Below the pieces are notes generated by a model, which saw only the letters and a program-made list of their open reading frames with translations, was not told the origin of the DNA and did no database searches. From NCBI GenBank assembly GCA_015499985.1, contig JAAAUF010000439.1:1-33326 (forward strand): a stretch of 33,326 bases of DNA, read 5' to 3'. A program made the translations under genes and the position numbers. The stretch comes from Haplosporangium gracile. Its lineage: Eukaryota; Mortierellomycota; Mortierellomycetes; Mortierellales; Mortierellaceae. Shown in pieces: positions 30,716 through 33,326 of the stretch (position 1 is its first letter; the number at the start of each line of letters is the position of its first letter).

Positions 30716-32864
30716 ATGCTTCAACTATGGCTCATGGGTGTCTTGGCTGCTCTGTCGATCATTGCACTTTGGACTTGTTACTCGTCATACCAATCAAGAC
30801 TTTCTCCTACTTCCTTTGACGACAATGACTACTGGACGTATGATTCTGACATGACGACTTCGCCGCCAAGGGCTTATGGACCAGACGAGAAGTATTTTAT
30901 CCTTGAGTACAGTCCCTGGCTCGGCTTCAATAATATAAGGTATAGTTGCCACCCTAATGCTGTTTGTTTATTTCATACCTCTTCTTTATTTGATTTACGG
31001 TAGAGAGAATAGACAGCTCACCAGTCTTTATTTTTTGCTCGAGGATAGGTATATGATCGAGAGAGGACTCTACTTAGGAGACCTTCTCAACCAAACACTC
31101 GTCCCTCCTAACAACCTCCGCCTCCGCTCCTGCTCCTCCCCCGACAGACCCATATGAACCCGGACCGCAACCTACCTTACCCCGGGATCTGCAAACTCTA
31201 AGAATGAGCAGGGGAGTGTCTTTGCACTGGATTTGAGGTACTTTTTCGATCTGCCGCATTTGGCGGAGAGGACGGAGGGGAGGGTGATTGATTCCCGGAC
31301 GTTTATGGAGACGGTTGTTGGGGAGAGGAGGGAGACGTTGGGGAGATTGAAGGATGCGGATTTTGGGGTGCAGGTGTTTTTTTTGCGTTGAAGAATAAGT
31401 GGCATCCTGGAGGGATATGGAAGATGGCGATGACGATGAGGAGGAGGAATAAGATGGCAAGGAAGCCAAGGCGGCGGCGGGAAGGGGAGAAAGATTGTGT
31501 TGAAGACTGTCCAGCGCAAGCCGTAGGACCTTGCAGAGGATCCGGGCTTATCGGCTATCAACAACATTATCAGGAACGGACCCGTTGATACCTTGGACGA
31601 GAATGATGGCGATCAGCAGAATGAGTGCGGTCAAGTTCAGGAAGATGGATCTGTCCATGTCAACCGGTCGTTCTTTGCATTTGCAGATGTCCAAGGTGGA
31701 GATATCGGTCGGATCGTCAACTGGTCTGTGCAGTTCCAGTACAATAATGCAGGGGATAGGGCGCAGAATCCAACAACCACGGCATGGCATATCAGAGGAC
31801 GACCATTGCTGGAGACTTTTCGTCCACCACTCGAGGGTCCCTCAGCAGACCAAACACCCCGGGAATCCCACTTCCCCGGGTTTGCGACCTGTCATATCCA
31901 AAATTATGTCGGACTCGCCCAAGAACTCGGACCAGTCGACGCAGATGTGTTGGTCGTCGAGGGGCAGTTCCATACGACGGAGTGGATACCACCTATATAC
32001 TTCTCGCTCGAGAATGCTCAGAGGCACCGGCGGATGGCGTTGACGTATTTGAAGTATAGTCCTGCTGCCCATGAAGCTGCTGATTATTTGATGGTGAGAT
32101 TGAAGGCCAGGATTCAACGGCGAACAGGAGGTGGTGGTGGTGGCTATGCTGAGGAAGGAGATTATTCTTGGTTGCGGCTATCGATACATGTACGACAAGG
32201 GGATTTCGTATCCCAGAAGCATGGATGGAAAAACTTTGACGACGGTTGGATGGGGTCCCTTGTCAGGGGACGCCGTCGCGTCTGTCTTTGGTCCCTTCGA
32301 CCCCTCTCTCAACATCCCTTCACTCATCTCTGCACCCGTACCAGCGCTAGCGTCAGGGGATGAAGGTGAAGGAACCAACAACTCCTCGCCTGAAAACAAC
32401 AACGACAACATCAATGACTACAGTACCAACAGACCACCACCACTTCAAGTCAATAACGACAACAACAGCAACCAGCGATCCAGATTCCAGAATTCGGATT
32501 CTACATGTCCACCGTCGAAACACCCCCCTACGCCCTTGACTACTTCCAATCCCTATGCGCCGTCCTCTTCGAAAACCTCCTCGATCTCTTTTTTCGAGAC
32601 TCGATTCGGGCACCTTGTAGTATTTGATGATTGGATAGGCTTGATTAAGCAGTTGATCTGTGCACGGGCTGAGATGTTTGTGGGGACCATGAGTAGTAGT
32701 TTTACGAATGGGATTTGAACCTGAGGTTAGATTCGGATGTGGTTGATAGTGAGGGTGAAGTTGGAAGAGGTGAAAGAAGGAAGTTTGGGTACCTTTATAG
32801 GAAAGGTGGCCCGGTACTTACCACTGAGCAGCAGCAGCTTCTCTCTCTGTTTAATAGAAATTAA
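30716..32864 (+). pseudogene. Broken O-fucosyltransferase-like type II membrane glycosyltransferase gene
   Basis: The start at 30716 opens a type II anchor (WLMGVLAALSIIALWTCY) and then FILEYSPWLGFNN. A well-formed intron (30940-31048) joins this to RYMIERGLYLGDLLNQTLV. Later pieces include GSVFALDLRYFFDLPHLAER, a long central stretch ending SIHVRQGDFVSQKHGWK (a H-x-R-x-G-D-F motif as in GDP-fucose-dependent O-fucosyltransferases), VFDDWIGLIKQLICARAEMF followed by VGTMSSSFTNG, and a tail ending at TAA 32862-32864. Continuity is broken by TGA 31155-31157, a frame change with TGA 31389-31391 after a T8 run, TAG 31524-31526, frame changes near 32250, 32440-32484 and 32585-32592 (T6), and TGA 32716-32718. 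Some breaks could be undetected introns or sequence errors; as read, no full-length protein is made. Family assignment is moderate. Confidence 0.7.
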
Positions 32865-33281
32865 TGTCTAACTGATGGTTCCTGAAATCGTCCAAAAAAA
32901 AAAAAAAAAAAAGAGAGAAAGGAAATGTAGAGTGCAGAGAAACGTTCGCGAGTAACATTGATACGAGCAAACAACGAGGTTGCGAAGGCAAGGTGATGAA
33001 GAAGACGAAACCCGAGCAACGACGCGTTCTGTGCCGTGAGTTGCCTGTATAATCAAGCGTGAGTGTATACATAACAAAAACAGAGTTGACGCAATAAAGG
33101 TTAGAAGAGCCATGCTTGTGATGTCAACCAAAATAAAAAGGAAATATGAGTAACAGCTTTGACGCGTGGTAACTAAAAAGAAGTGGGCATCCATGAGCAC
33201 CAACGCAGACACACCTATGAATATTCGATCCGGATGCAAAAAAGAAGCTCCTTCTCAGGCTGAGAAAAAACCAAAAGATAG
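32865..33281. other. Spacer between glycosyltransferase relic and tRNA
   Basis: AT-rich DNA with a run of A at about 32894-32912. No gene is supported. A run of four A at 33273-33276 (TTTT on the minus strand) follows the tRNA and fits a Pol III terminator. Confidence 0.6.
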
Positions 33282-33326
33282 CGTCAACAGCAGGATTTGA
33301 ACCTGCGCGGGAGAACCCATGTGATT
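33282..33326 (-). tRNA. tRNA-Ser (probable), 3' part only
   Basis: On the minus strand the last 45 bases give the 3' half of a tRNA: a variable-arm-like segment (GGGTTCTCCCGC), T-stem and loop GCAGG-TTCAAAT-CCTGC, acceptor strand TGTTGAC and discriminator G at 33282. The long variable arm with CCCGCGCAGGTTC is typical of eukaryotic tRNA-Ser. The anticodon lies outside or at the very edge of the window, so isotype is inferred from the 3' half only. Confidence 0.8.

Noticed and set aside
1..33326. Search for a CRISPR array, insertion sequence, phage or secondary-metabolite cluster
   Set aside because: Repeats are simple microsatellites only; there are no spaced direct repeats, integrases, transposases, or synthase modules. 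The window is eukaryotic nuclear DNA.

Overview
This window reads as a nuclear segment of a filamentous fungus. Genes are intron-rich, with short GT-AG introns (mostly about 75-330 nt), and are separated by pyrimidine- or purine-rich spacers. The window also holds a tRNA gene end and a 10-base N gap. The gene set (MCM4, LCB2, JMJD5-type JmjC, Argonaute, an AA11-like LPMO) fits an early-diverging, Mortierella-like fungus. WD40 relics that resemble the large NACHT/WD40 families of that group point the same way. The lineage is an inference from gene style, not a proven assignment.

Layout. The left half, all on the minus strand, carries five genes that splice cleanly in silico: a secreted M28 aminopeptidase (466-2704), a JMJD5/KDM8-like JmjC oxygenase (3011-4607), the replicative helicase subunit MCM4 (4820-8285), the serine palmitoyltransferase subunit LCB2 (9196-11554), and a secreted AA11-like lytic polysaccharide monooxygenase (12438-13260). 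A gene-poor stretch follows (about 13.3-18.2 kb). It contains a 56-bp CT microsatellite and two adjacent, broken WD40-repeat gene pieces (16514-17649). Next come S-formylglutathione hydrolase on the plus strand (18231-20037, eight exons) and a convergent Argonaute gene on the minus strand (20462-23998, seven exons, with the N gap inside its Piwi domain). An intronless F-box-like protein (25420-26577, minus) follows. A 4.1-kb spacer of low-complexity sequence separates it from a multiply broken O-fucosyltransferase-like glycosyltransferase gene (30716-32864, plus). The 3' half of a probable tRNA-Ser lies at the right edge.

The genes do not form a pathway. They are mostly housekeeping functions (replication, sphingolipid synthesis, formaldehyde detoxification), two secreted enzymes, and one small-RNA effector. 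The most informative signals are: the intact Argonaute catalytic tetrad plus a 17-nt final coding exon; a GC-AG intron and a coding minisatellite in MCM4, with a perfect MluI cell-cycle box upstream; the tandem decayed WD40 modules; and the glycosyltransferase lesions, several of which sit at or near homopolymers. I did not find a convincing new multigene system. All exon models below were built by eye from splice consensus, frame continuity and family similarity.
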